8,283 bases of DNA, taken from assembly GCA_020201295.1 (NCBI GenBank), contig JAIVHA010000153.1, positions 1 through 8,283 of the forward strand. The letters are read 5' to 3'. This stretch comes from Lysobacteraceae bacterium. Its GTDB lineage: Bacteria > Pseudomonadota > Gammaproteobacteria > DSM-19610. Shown here piece by piece: positions 1 through 5,791 of the stretch (position 1 is the first letter of the stretch; each line of letters starts with the position of its first letter). A program made the position numbers and the translations under genes. The notes beneath the pieces were generated by a model. That model saw nothing but the letters and a program-made list of their open reading frames with translations. It did no database searches and had not been told where the DNA came from.

Positions 1-911
1 TCTCCGGCCTGGCCAGCTCCGGGGACATCACCCTGTCCTTCATCGGCGAGGGCGTGGACCCGCAAGCCGAATCGATCCTCTCGGCGGCACTGCGTTTCCC
101 ACAGGGACACAACCTGGTGCCTGGAGAGGCCAACACGGTAATCGTCGGCAGTGGCCTCGCCGAGAACCTGCAGGCCGGCATCGGCAGTAGCCTGGTGCTG
201 ATCGCCAACACGGAAACGGGTGGCATCAGTGCGGTGGAGGCGCGCGTGGTCGGCATTTTCGAGTCCATCTTCAAGGCCTATGACGACGTCGCCCTGCGCA
301 TTCCCCTGCCCCTTGCCCGGGAACTCATGCGCACGGACGGCGAGCACCTGCGCCTGGTGCTGCTCGATCGCATCGACCAGACCGAGGCCGCCGTACAACA
401 ACTGCGCGACACCCTGCCCAGCGACCGCTACCAGGTCGTGCCCTGGCAGGACATGTCCGATTTCTATAACAAGAGCGTGGAACTTTTTTCCAAACAGGTA
501 GGAGTAATCTATCTCATCATCGCCGTCATCATCGTGCTGGCCATCTCCAATACCATGACCATGGCGGTCATGGAGCGGGTCGGCGAGATCGGTACCCTCA
601 TGGCCCTGGGCAACCGCCGCCGGGACATCCTCGGCATTTTCCTGGCGGAAGGCTGCATCCTGGGCCTGCTCGGGGCCCTGGTGGGCCTGGTACTGGGCGT
701 TATGCTGGGCCTGCTCATCAGCGCCATCGGCATCCCCATGCCACCCGGGCCGGTGATGGCCTGGGGGTATGAGGCCGGCATTCGGCTGTCAGCGGAAAAC
801 CTGGTCAAGGCGGCGGTCATTGCCCTGGCCACCACCGTGCTGGCCAGCCTCTATCCCGCCTGGAAGGCATCCCGGCTGGGCATCGTCGATGCCTTGCGGA
901 CCCGGCAGTAG
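1..911 (+). CDS. ABC transporter permease, FtsX/MacB (LolC/E-like), 5' end outside window
   Basis: This is the C-terminal part (about 302 residues visible) of an inner-membrane permease of the lipoprotein-release/MacB class. The reading frame is open from base 3 and no start with a ribosome site is visible, so the N-terminal membrane segment lies upstream of the window. The visible part holds the end of the periplasmic domain and then three hydrophobic segments, at about 483-553, 633-735 and 804-855. The conserved cytoplasmic loop MERVGEIGTLMALGNRRRDI follows the first of these, and this loop normally contacts the ATPase. The protein ends in the family-typical LYPAWKASR...DALRTRQ. It is clearly paralogous to the next gene (shared VALRIPL/AIRIPL, DFYNK/DFYGK and IGIPMPP), which suggests a LolC/LolE-style heterodimer. 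The substrate cannot be read from the sequence. The likely ATPase partner is encoded at 5792-6469. Confidence 0.93.
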   Translation, partial: SGLASSGDITLSFIGEGVDPQAESILSAALRFPQGHNLVPGEANTVIVGSGLAENLQAGIGSSLVLIANTETGGISAVEARVVGIFESIFKAYDDVALRIPLPLARELMRTDGEHLRLVLLDRIDQTEAAVQQLRDTLPSDRYQVVPWQDMSDFYNKSVELFSKQVGVIYLIIAVIIVLAISNTMTMAVMERVGEIGTLMALGNRRRDILGIFLAEGCILGLLGALVGLVLGVMLGLLISAIGIPMPPGPVMAWGYEAGIRLSAENLVKAAVIALATTVLASLYPAWKASRLGIVDALRTRQ

Positions 912-920
912 GAACCGCCC

Positions 921-2138
921 ATGACCCAGCTACTCCGCCTCGCCCTGCGTAACCTGTTCCGCAATCGCGTGCGCAGCATGATCACGCTGGGGGCGATCCT
1001 GTTCGGTGTTTGCGGCCTGATCCTGTCCGGCGGTTTCGTGCGCGACATCTTCCTGCAGCTGGGCGAGGCCCTGATACACTCCCAAAGCGGCCATGCCCAG
1101 ATCGGCCATGAAGCGGTCTTCAGCTACGGCTCCCGTTCACCGGAACGCTACCTGCTGGAAGCACCGGCCGAACTGCGTGCCTCCATCACGGAGCAACCGG
1201 AGGTCAAGGATGTGATGGCGCGCATCACCTTTTCAGGTCTGCTCAATAACGGCAAGACGGACTACGCCATCGTCGGCGACGGCGTAGAGCCGGAGGGGGA
1301 GAATCGCCTGGGCACCCACCTGCACCTGGTCAGCGGACGCATGCTGGAAAATGACGACCGGTTCGGCATCATGCTCGGCGAGGGCGTGGCGAGCGCCTTG
1401 CAACTCGAGGTCGGCGACCAGGCCACCTTGCTGGCCAATACCGTCCATGGCGCCTTGAACACCCTGAACCTGGAAGTGGTGGGCGTCTTCCAGACCTTCT
1501 CCAAGGACTTCGATGCCCGCGCCATCCGCATCCCCCTGTCCGCGGCCCAGGACCTGCTGCTTACGGACGGCGTAACGAAATTCGTGGTCACGCTCCATGA
1601 CACCCCGCTCACCGGGGAATTCACGGCTCGCATGCGCCAGCGGCTGCCCGCCCCCCTGGCGGTCCATGACTGGAAACAGCTAAATGACTTCTACGGAAAA
1701 ACCGTCGACATGTACAATCAGCAATTTGGTTTTCTGAAGGCCATGGTACTGCTGATGGTATGCCTGAGCGTGATCAACACCGTGAACATGAGCCTGATGG
1801 AACGCACCTGGGAGTTCGGCACCATGCGTGCCCTGGGCAACCGCAATCGCACCATTACCGGACTGATCATGAGCGAAGCCAGCATGCTGGCCCTGCTGGG
1901 CGCGAGCCTGGGACTGGCACTGGGCATTTCGCTGGCCATGATCATCTCCGGCATCGGCATCCCCATGCCCCCGCCGCCCAATGCGGACTTGAGTTACGAT
2001 GCCTATATCCGCATCGTACCGGAGGTGTTGCTGGAGTCCTGGCTGATCGGCCTGGGGGCCACCCTGCTGGCGTCCCTGTACCCGGCATGGCGTTTCACCC
2101 GTATCCCGATCATCGATGCCTTGCGCACCCGTGAATAA
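921..2138 (+). CDS. ABC transporter permease, FtsX/MacB (LolC/E-like)
   Basis: A complete 405-residue inner-membrane permease with the LolC/LolE/MacB layout. There is a membrane segment at about residues 18-40, a large periplasmic domain at about 41-265, and three membrane segments at about 268-292, 316-345 and 368-388. The cytoplasmic coupling loop MERTWEFGTMRALGNRNRTI lies near 293-312. The ATG at 921 is preceded by AGGA (910-913), which overlaps the stop of the upstream permease, so the two are very likely co-transcribed and translationally coupled. Length and topology fit the family. No ATP-binding domain is fused, so a separate ATPase is needed; the one at 5792-6469 is the obvious candidate. 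The family moves lipoproteins or other lipidic substrates out of the inner membrane, but the substrate here is unknown. Confidence 0.94.
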   Translation: MTQLLRLALRNLFRNRVRSMITLGAILFGVCGLILSGGFVRDIFLQLGEALIHSQSGHAQIGHEAVFSYGSRSPERYLLEAPAELRASITEQPEVKDVMARITFSGLLNNGKTDYAIVGDGVEPEGENRLGTHLHLVSGRMLENDDRFGIMLGEGVASALQLEVGDQATLLANTVHGALNTLNLEVVGVFQTFSKDFDARAIRIPLSAAQDLLLTDGVTKFVVTLHDTPLTGEFTARMRQRLPAPLAVHDWKQLNDFYGKTVDMYNQQFGFLKAMVLLMVCLSVINTVNMSLMERTWEFGTMRALGNRNRTITGLIMSEASMLALLGASLGLALGISLAMIISGIGIPMPPPPNADLSYDAYIRIVPEVLLESWLIGLGATLLASLYPAWRFTRIPIIDALRTRE

Positions 2139-2160
2139 TACCCAGAAAGGAACCTGCCAC

Positions 2161-3618
2161 ATGGAATCGCACCGCCACCACGTACCGAAAACCCGCCTGC
2201 TGTCCGGTCTCGCCGTCCTGTTGCCACTCACGATCCTGACCCCGCTGCCATCACTGGCGGACAATGGAGTGCCCTCCGGCATGGAGGACCTGTTCGCCGA
2301 ACCGCCAAGGGACGCGCCCGCCGACACGGCCGCCCCGACTCCCGGGCTGGACGCGTCACTGGAGGACATGTTTGCCGAAGACAGTCCGCCGGAAGCCACG
2401 CGCGCGGCAGCGCCCTTCACGGGCTTTTTCCAATCGGAACTGGCCTATAGCACCGAAAGCCCCAGCCACTGGTCCAAGTTCCGCAACCTGCTGGAGATCG
2501 GCACCGGTGGCGACCTGGATAATGGCATGCGCTGGAAGCTGAGCGGCCGCTTGAGTTACGACGCGGTCTTCGACCTGGAGGATGATTTCTACCCCAAGGC
2601 GGTACGCAACGACCGCCGCCGCGAGGCCTGGCTGCACGAAACCTACCTGGACATTCCCGCCGGCGAATGGGCCCTGCGACTCGGACGCCAGCACATCATC
2701 TGGGGTGAGATGGTGGGGCTGTTCTTTGCCGATGTGGTCTCCGCCCGCGACATGCGCCAGTTCGTCGCCCAGGATTTCGAGCTGCTGCGCATACCCCAGT
2801 GGGCGGTGCGTGCCGAGCATTTCGGCGAGTCGGTACACCTGGACGCCATCTGGATCCCGTACATGAGCTATGACGAGATCGGCCGCCCCGGCGACGACTT
2901 CTACCGTCTGCCGGTACCACCGGAACCAGGCTACGGTGTGGCCATCCTCGGCGAGGACACTCCTTCCCGCTCTCTGTCCAACAGCGCCTTCGGCCTGCGC
3001 CTGTCACGCATGATCAATGGCTGGGACCTGTCCGGTTTCTACTACCGCAGCATGGACGCCGCACCCGCCTTCAGTCGCACGGTCATGGGGCAGACCCTGG
3101 TGTTCCAACCGGAACATTTCCGTATCCAGCAGTTCGGCACCACCCTTTCCAAGGACATCGGTCGCAGCCTGATCCTCAAGGCCGAGGCGGTCTATACCCT
3201 GGACAAGCGTTTCTCGGTCACCAACCTTAACGATCCGGACGGGTTGGTCAAGCAGGACATGCTGGATTACGTGGTGGGGCTGGAGCACACCTTCGACAGC
3301 GGTGCACGCATCAATGTGCAGTTATTCCAACGCTGGTTTCCCGACCATGTGGACAGCATGATCCCCGACGAGGTGGAAAGCGGCTACAGCCTCTATGCCA
3401 CCACCGAATGGCTGAATGGCCGCCTGCGTCCGGAATTGACCTGGATACAGGGCTTCAATCAGGGGGACTGGCTGGCACGCCCGAAACTCAACTGGCATTT
3501 TGCACCAAACTGGCGCGCGGCCCTGGGCGCGGATATCTTTGATGGTCGCCCCACCACCCTGCTGGGACAGTTCGACGGTGCCGACCGGGTGTACGCGGAA
3601 CTGCGCTATAGCTACTAG
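2161..3618 (+). CDS. DUF1302-like outer-membrane beta-barrel protein
   Basis: A 485-residue secreted protein. The ATG at 2161 is chosen because AAAGGA (2146-2151) lies at good spacing and a signal peptide follows directly; an in-frame upstream start at 2116 would fall inside the permease gene. Residues 1-33 have basic residues, a hydrophobic core and a predicted cleavage after LPSLA. Residues 34-85 form an acidic, Pro/Ala-rich linker carrying a duplicated motif, MEDLFAE (41-47) and LEDMFAE (67-73). The rest alternates like beta strands and ends in RYSY, a terminal aromatic typical of barrel proteins. LRLGRQHIIWGE (about 172-183), followed by DVVSARDMRQF and a segment ending RIPQWAVRAEHF, resembles the DUF1302 family as I know it. 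The gene lies 22 bases after permease 2. A role as outer-membrane partner of the ABC/LolA-like module is inferred; DUF1302 proteins are better known beside RND transporters. Confidence 0.85.
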   Translation: MESHRHHVPKTRLLSGLAVLLPLTILTPLPSLADNGVPSGMEDLFAEPPRDAPADTAAPTPGLDASLEDMFAEDSPPEATRAAAPFTGFFQSELAYSTESPSHWSKFRNLLEIGTGGDLDNGMRWKLSGRLSYDAVFDLEDDFYPKAVRNDRRREAWLHETYLDIPAGEWALRLGRQHIIWGEMVGLFFADVVSARDMRQFVAQDFELLRIPQWAVRAEHFGESVHLDAIWIPYMSYDEIGRPGDDFYRLPVPPEPGYGVAILGEDTPSRSLSNSAFGLRLSRMINGWDLSGFYYRSMDAAPAFSRTVMGQTLVFQPEHFRIQQFGTTLSKDIGRSLILKAEAVYTLDKRFSVTNLNDPDGLVKQDMLDYVVGLEHTFDSGARINVQLFQRWFPDHVDSMIPDEVESGYSLYATTEWLNGRLRPELTWIQGFNQGDWLARPKLNWHFAPNWRAALGADIFDGRPTTLLGQFDGADRVYAELRYSY

Positions 3619-3645
3619 GCTCCTAGAGTACCGCCACGACGGCGG
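3615..3645. terminator. Possible weak hairpins between convergent genes
   Basis: Between the convergent outer-membrane protein and acyltransferase genes are two small inverted repeats: CTAGG-CT-CCTAG (3615-3626, including the stop codon) and CCGCC-ACGAC-GGCGG (3631-3645). Neither is followed by a clear T tract, so intrinsic termination is uncertain. The position, in a gap of about 50 bases, is the main support. Confidence 0.3.
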
Positions 3646-3668
3646 CGGCCGCCTGGCAGCCCCATGGT

Positions 3669-4415
3669 TCAGCTACCGCTGTCGGCCAGATCCGTCTTGA
3701 TGGAAAACAGCAGGGCCTCGATTTCGGGGTGCAGACCCTGGAACAGGCCTTCGCGTGAGATATAGTAGGCCGCCCGCTGGCCGTGGTATTCCATGACGCC
3801 GCCAGCCTGCTGGAATTCGATGCCAAAACGCTTCAAGTGTCGCGCCAGGCGCGGCTCCATCATGGCAAATACCCCATCCAGGCCCAATTCCAGACCGATG
3901 GAAGTGGCCGCCATGTACAAGCCCAGTGCGATGTGAGGACTGCGACGCTGATCGTCCTCCCGCCCCCCTTCTCCCGTGGCGCCAACCGGGCAAGTCTGCT
4001 CGCCCTTGCGGCGCCGGAAGCGGGCAGGAACCGCCAGGCGTGAAATCTCGCCGTAGCGCGCACCACGCGCACGCAGCTCGTGCATCAGGGCAGGATCGAG
4101 GCTTTGCCAGCAGTATTTTTCCAGGGGCAGGCGGGTCTGCTCATCCAGGGCATGGCGCGCAATCAGGCGCACACAGCCGGCGTACTCGCCGCTACCACGG
4201 TGCCGCAGCAGACAATGGCGGGCCTGGGCATCGAACTCATCCCGCTCGCGCTGGTCGGGAAAACGGCTGGCGTCCTCGTAGGCCAGTTCCCGGCAATAGA
4301 CCTCGTACCGAATCCGATAGACCTCGTCCTGCAGGGCAGCGCTATCTGCCGCGAGTACCTGGAAGTAATCATGGAAGGATGCTGACAAGCAACTGGACTC
4401 CTGCATTTTATTCAT
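3669..4415 (-). CDS. PEP-CTERM/exosortase-associated acyltransferase (TIGR03694-like), copy 1
   Basis: A 248-residue cytoplasmic protein of the GNAT-fold family related to LuxI/FeeM-type N-acyl synthases and found beside exosortase (XrtA-type) systems. The family features are in order: IRYEVYC (35-41), the acidic DEFDAQARH block (59-67), EISRLAV (123-129), RFRRR (132-136), FAMMEPRLARHLKRFGI (183-199) and MEYHGQRAAYYI (208-219). Residues about 137-160 form a polar variable loop. The ATG at 4415 gives a full-length protein; AAGAG about 10 bases upstream is only a weak ribosome site, and ATG 4406 is an alternative. The chemistry of this family is largely inferred from homology, with an acyl donor such as acyl-ACP or acyl-CoA and an unknown acceptor. 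The gene diverges from a paralogue at 5026, and the long gap between them carries the regulatory sites described separately. Confidence 0.85.
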   Translation of the reverse strand: MNKMQESSCLSASFHDYFQVLAADSAALQDEVYRIRYEVYCRELAYEDASRFPDQRERDEFDAQARHCLLRHRGSGEYAGCVRLIARHALDEQTRLPLEKYCWQSLDPALMHELRARGARYGEISRLAVPARFRRRKGEQTCPVGATGEGGREDDQRRSPHIALGLYMAATSIGLELGLDGVFAMMEPRLARHLKRFGIEFQQAGGVMEYHGQRAAYYISREGLFQGLHPEIEALLFSIKTDLADSGS

Positions 4416-4513
4416 GCTCTAGCACTCTTGCGCATCTCACTGGATCATCGTCAGCCGATTGGAACCTCGGTCGGCGACACCCTTGACCCGATAACAAATA
4501 AACGTTCATGTAA

Positions 4514-4570
4514 GAAATGGCGGAAAAAATCCCGAAATCTTTACTGAAATGGGGAAAAAACACCGAAATC
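4514..4570. repeat. Imperfect direct repeat with 32-bp period
   Basis: Two copies of GAAATGG(C)GGAAAAAAnnCCGAAATC lie at 4514-4539 and 4546-4570. They start 32 bases apart, about three helical turns, and differ by one indel and a few bases. The element GAAAT occurs four times in it. It lies upstream of the leftward acyltransferase (start 4415), so it could be a tandem protein-binding site for that gene. The A6 runs, in phase every three turns, could also bend the DNA. No regulator can be assigned. Confidence 0.55.
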
Positions 4571-4604
4571 CCATTCATGAGGCGATGCTAGCCGGAGGAC
4601 ATCC

Positions 4605-4634
4605 ATGCCGACTGTCACCAAACTGAGACAGTAA
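4605..4634 (+). other. Nine-codon mini-ORF with a perfect Shine-Dalgarno
   Basis: GGAGGA (4594-4599) stands five bases before ATG 4605, which opens MPTVTKLRQ and then TAA, with a second TAA directly after. The ribosome site is better than that of either neighbouring acyltransferase gene. The ORF covers the first palindrome (4611-4632). It may be a chance match, a leader peptide, or the decayed start of a lost gene. Confidence 0.2.
4611..4632. promoter_or_regulatory. Palindromic operator/enhancer candidate 1 (TGTC-N10-GACA)
   Basis: ACTGTC and GACAGT are perfect inverted arms around a 10-base spacer. The core TGTC-N10-GACA recurs at 4678-4695 with the same spacer length; over 21 aligned bases I count about 16 identities. 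It is centred about 184 bases upstream of the predicted sigma-54 start site, in the usual range for enhancer-binding protein sites. The binder is inferred, and PrsR is a natural candidate in exosortase species. Confidence 0.55.
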
Positions 4635-4645
4635 TAATTCTTTTT

Positions 4646-4658
4646 TATCAATGTGTTG
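4646..4658 (+). promoter_or_regulatory. IHF binding site candidate 1
   Basis: TATCAATGTGTTG matches the IHF consensus WATCAANNNNTTR at every specified base and has an A/T-rich flank with a T run upstream, as good IHF sites often do. It lies between the two TGTC-N10-GACA palindromes. Confidence 0.5.
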
Positions 4659-4669
4659 TAAATTATGCT

Positions 4670-4684
4670 GCAAAACCTGTCCCC
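4670..4684 (-). promoter_or_regulatory. Weak leftward -24/-12 promoter candidate
   Basis: Read on the minus strand, GGGGACA-N4-TTGCA keeps the GG of the -24 element and a complete TTGCA at -12 at correct spacing, but deviates at other -24 positions. It would drive the leftward acyltransferase through a leader of about 240 nt. It overlaps palindrome 2, so the two sites could interfere. Support is weak. Confidence 0.22.
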
Positions 4685-4695
4685 GTATTAAGACA
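4678..4695. promoter_or_regulatory. Palindromic operator/enhancer candidate 2 (TGTC-N10-GACA)
   Basis: This is the second copy of the palindrome, CTGTC-CC...AGACA. Its centre is 65 bases (about six helical turns) from that of copy 1, so both sit on a similar DNA face. It is centred about 120 bases upstream of the predicted sigma-54 start. A matching half-site, ACTGTCACC (4762-4770), repeats the first nine bases of copy 1 just upstream of the promoter. Confidence 0.55.
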
Positions 4696-4747
4696 ATTCA
4701 GCCGCTATTTGCCGGGCATTTACCCCGTCGGTAATTCTTGTAGCCGG

Positions 4748-4760
4748 TAACCCCTTGATT
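4748..4760 (-). promoter_or_regulatory. IHF binding site candidate 2
   Basis: TAACCCCTTGATT is a full match, on the minus strand, to the IHF consensus (YAANNNNTTGATW in this orientation). It lies between palindrome 2 and the -24 element, at about -58 to -46 from the predicted start. IHF commonly binds in this interval to loop an enhancer-bound activator onto sigma-54 polymerase. Confidence 0.5.
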
Positions 4761-4779
4761 CACTGTCACCCTGATCGAT

Positions 4780-4794
4780 TGGCCTATTTTTTGC
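4780..4794 (+). promoter_or_regulatory. Sigma-54 (-24/-12) promoter for acyltransferase copy 2
   Basis: TGGCCTA-TTTT-TTGC followed by TAT matches the sigma-54 consensus TGGCACG-N4-TTGC at TGGC and TTGC, with exact spacing between GG (4781-4782) and GC (4793-4794). The predicted start site is near 4806, leaving a leader of about 220 nt before ATG 5026. The promoter reads toward the right-hand acyltransferase. The tandem palindromes and IHF sites upstream supply the other parts of a sigma-54 control region. In exosortase species the PrsK/PrsR pair includes a sigma-54-type activator; PrsR is not in this window. Confidence 0.62.
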
Positions 4795-4833
4795 TATGGC
4801 AACCGGATGTGGTGTTCATATAGAGTAGTAACC

Positions 4834-4911
4834 ATGCAAGGGATTCACCGCTCGAGTATGTTCAGACCTGCCACACCGCCCGGTACCAGCGACATGGCGA
4901 ATATGCTGTGA
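4834..4911 (+). other. Possible 25-codon leader ORF
   Basis: ATG 4834 opens a 25-residue frame ending LPxxx-type at MANML and TGA (4909-4911), inside the predicted leader of acyltransferase 2. There is no convincing ribosome site. The stop overlaps the GAGGAG that precedes the next small frame at 4920. There is no recognised product, and it may be a chance frame. Confidence 0.15.
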
Positions 4912-4919
4912 GGAGTATA

Positions 4920-5048
4920 GTGCCTACATCGACTCCCGCCGGGCACGCACACCCCACGCCGCCCTCTTCCCATTCGTCCAAAACCGCCAGACCGGTTCCG
5001 TCGGTCCTTGGCACCGGGAGTACACATGGATCGTTCGTGCATGTTTGA
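4920..5048 (+). other. Possible 42-codon upstream ORF overlapping acyltransferase 2
   Basis: GAGGAG (4910-4915) precedes GTG 4920 by four bases. The frame encodes a Pro/Ser/Thr/His-rich peptide of 42 residues and stops at 5046-5048, which is 23 bases inside the acyltransferase gene and in another frame. Ribosomes on it would cross the acyltransferase start, so it could couple to or interfere with its translation. There is no homologue I recognise, and composition alone does not show that it is coding. Confidence 0.22.
4990..5017 (+). promoter_or_regulatory. Possible alternative hairpins at the acyltransferase 2 ribosome site
   Basis: GACCG (4990-4994) can pair with CGGTC (5002-5006). Alternatively, the overlapping CCGGT (4992-4996) can pair with ACCGG (5013-5017). 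The second pairing covers the first two bases of the GGGAG ribosome site (5016-5020), so the two exclusive structures could expose or hide it. The stems are only five pairs in GC-rich DNA, so chance is plausible. Confidence 0.2.
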
Positions 5049-5778
5049 TCATGAATACGAGACTATTCTTGCCGACACCAGCGAAGCACGTCGCGTGCAT
5101 CACCAGATCCGCTACCAGGTCTTTTGCGAGGAAACCGGTTTCGAGGATGGGCGCGAATTCCCCGCCAACGAGGAATTTGACCAGTGGGACCGGCACGCCG
5201 TGCCCTTCATCGTACGTACACGCCAGACCCAGGAATGGGTTGCCACCCTGCGCCTGATACTGCCCCGGGCGAGCCTGCCTTCCCAGCAATTATGCATGCT
5301 CGACCGTGGCGCCATCGCCAAGATCAAACCCCATGAGGTCGGCGAGATTTCCCGCCTGTGCGTGCTTCCCACCTTCCGGTGCCGCCGTCGCGCACCGGGA
5401 AGGAGGCGCAACACCGTGGTGAACCACCAGCACGAGTCGGAGATCACCCTGGGCCTGTTGCGTGCAGCCGCAGCCTACAGCCGGCAGATGGAAATTCGTT
5501 ACTGGTATGTGCTGACCACGGGTGGGCTCGCCCGGCTCATGAGCCGCATGCATCTGCCCCTGCATCCCATCGGCAGAGGTATCGAGCACCGCGGCACACG
5601 CTACCCCTTCCTGGCCCATATCGAAAAAAGCCAGGCCCGCGCAGGAAATGTTTCACCCGAGTTCGAGCGACTGTTCAGCCATCCCAACCCCTATATACGC
5701 TACAGCGCGCTCCAGGAAGAGGGAGCGGAACCGGTCTGGGATGACCTGGAGGGGCTGGAACTGGGTTGCATCGCCTGA
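5026..5778 (+). CDS. PEP-CTERM/exosortase-associated acyltransferase (TIGR03694-like), copy 2
   Basis: A 250-residue cytoplasmic protein paralogous to the divergent gene at 3669-4415. The ATG at 5026 is chosen for GGGAG (5016-5020) five bases upstream; TTG 5008 and ATG 5041 are alternatives. Shared family blocks are IRYQVFC (28-34), EEFDQWDRHA (49-58), EISRLCV (107-113) and the basic RCRRR (118-122), followed by a very basic variable loop and ITLGLLRAAA. The second half is more diverged: the expected MEP...LKR.G block reads LTTGGLARLMSRMHL, and MEYHGQR reads IEHRGTR (185-192). This suggests a different acyl donor or acceptor, or a specialised role. The predicted sigma-54 promoter at 4780-4794 would drive it after a long leader. 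The stop codon lies inside a strong hairpin (5767-5791). Confidence 0.83.
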   Translation: MDRSCMFDHEYETILADTSEARRVHHQIRYQVFCEETGFEDGREFPANEEFDQWDRHAVPFIVRTRQTQEWVATLRLILPRASLPSQQLCMLDRGAIAKIKPHEVGEISRLCVLPTFRCRRRAPGRRRNTVVNHQHESEITLGLLRAAAAYSRQMEIRYWYVLTTGGLARLMSRMHLPLHPIGRGIEHRGTRYPFLAHIEKSQARAGNVSPEFERLFSHPNPYIRYSALQEEGAEPVWDDLEGLELGCIA

Positions 5779-5791
5779 AACAGGCGATGCA
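5767..5791. terminator. Bidirectional hairpin between convergent genes
   Basis: TGCATCGCCTG and CAGGCGATGCA form a perfect 11-pair stem with an AAA loop. It includes the TGA stop (5776-5778) of acyltransferase 2 and ends one base before the stop of the minus-strand ATPase gene. Being symmetric, it can act on both converging transcripts. No U tract follows on either side, so it may protect 3' ends or act with another factor rather than terminate alone. Confidence 0.6.

Noticed and set aside
2116..2160. Earlier in-frame start for the outer-membrane protein
   Set aside because: It lies inside the permease gene and would bury the signal peptide behind 15 residues; ATG 2161 has the ribosome site.
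1680..2420. Minus-strand open frame of 246 codons across permease 2 and the outer-membrane protein start
   Set aside because: It spans the boundary of two well-supported genes, and its Gln/His/Gly-rich translation looks like a shadow frame.
3926..4486. Plus-strand open frame of 186 codons opposite acyltransferase 1
   Set aside because: It is antisense to a gene with conserved family blocks, and its Arg/Pro/Gly-rich product has no recognisable domain.
4611..4646. Palindrome 1 plus the following T run read as an intrinsic terminator
   Set aside because: The stem is only six pairs with a ten-base loop, and the T run begins about eight bases after the stem; no gene ends there.
4836..4850. Minus-strand GG-N10-GC match (CGGTGAA-N4-TTGCA)
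   Set aside because: Only the GG and TTGCA fit; it lies downstream of the stronger rightward promoter and far from the leftward gene.
5009..5015. TGGCACC resembling a second -24 element just before acyltransferase 2
   Set aside because: No GC lies at the -12 position and it falls on the ribosome site.
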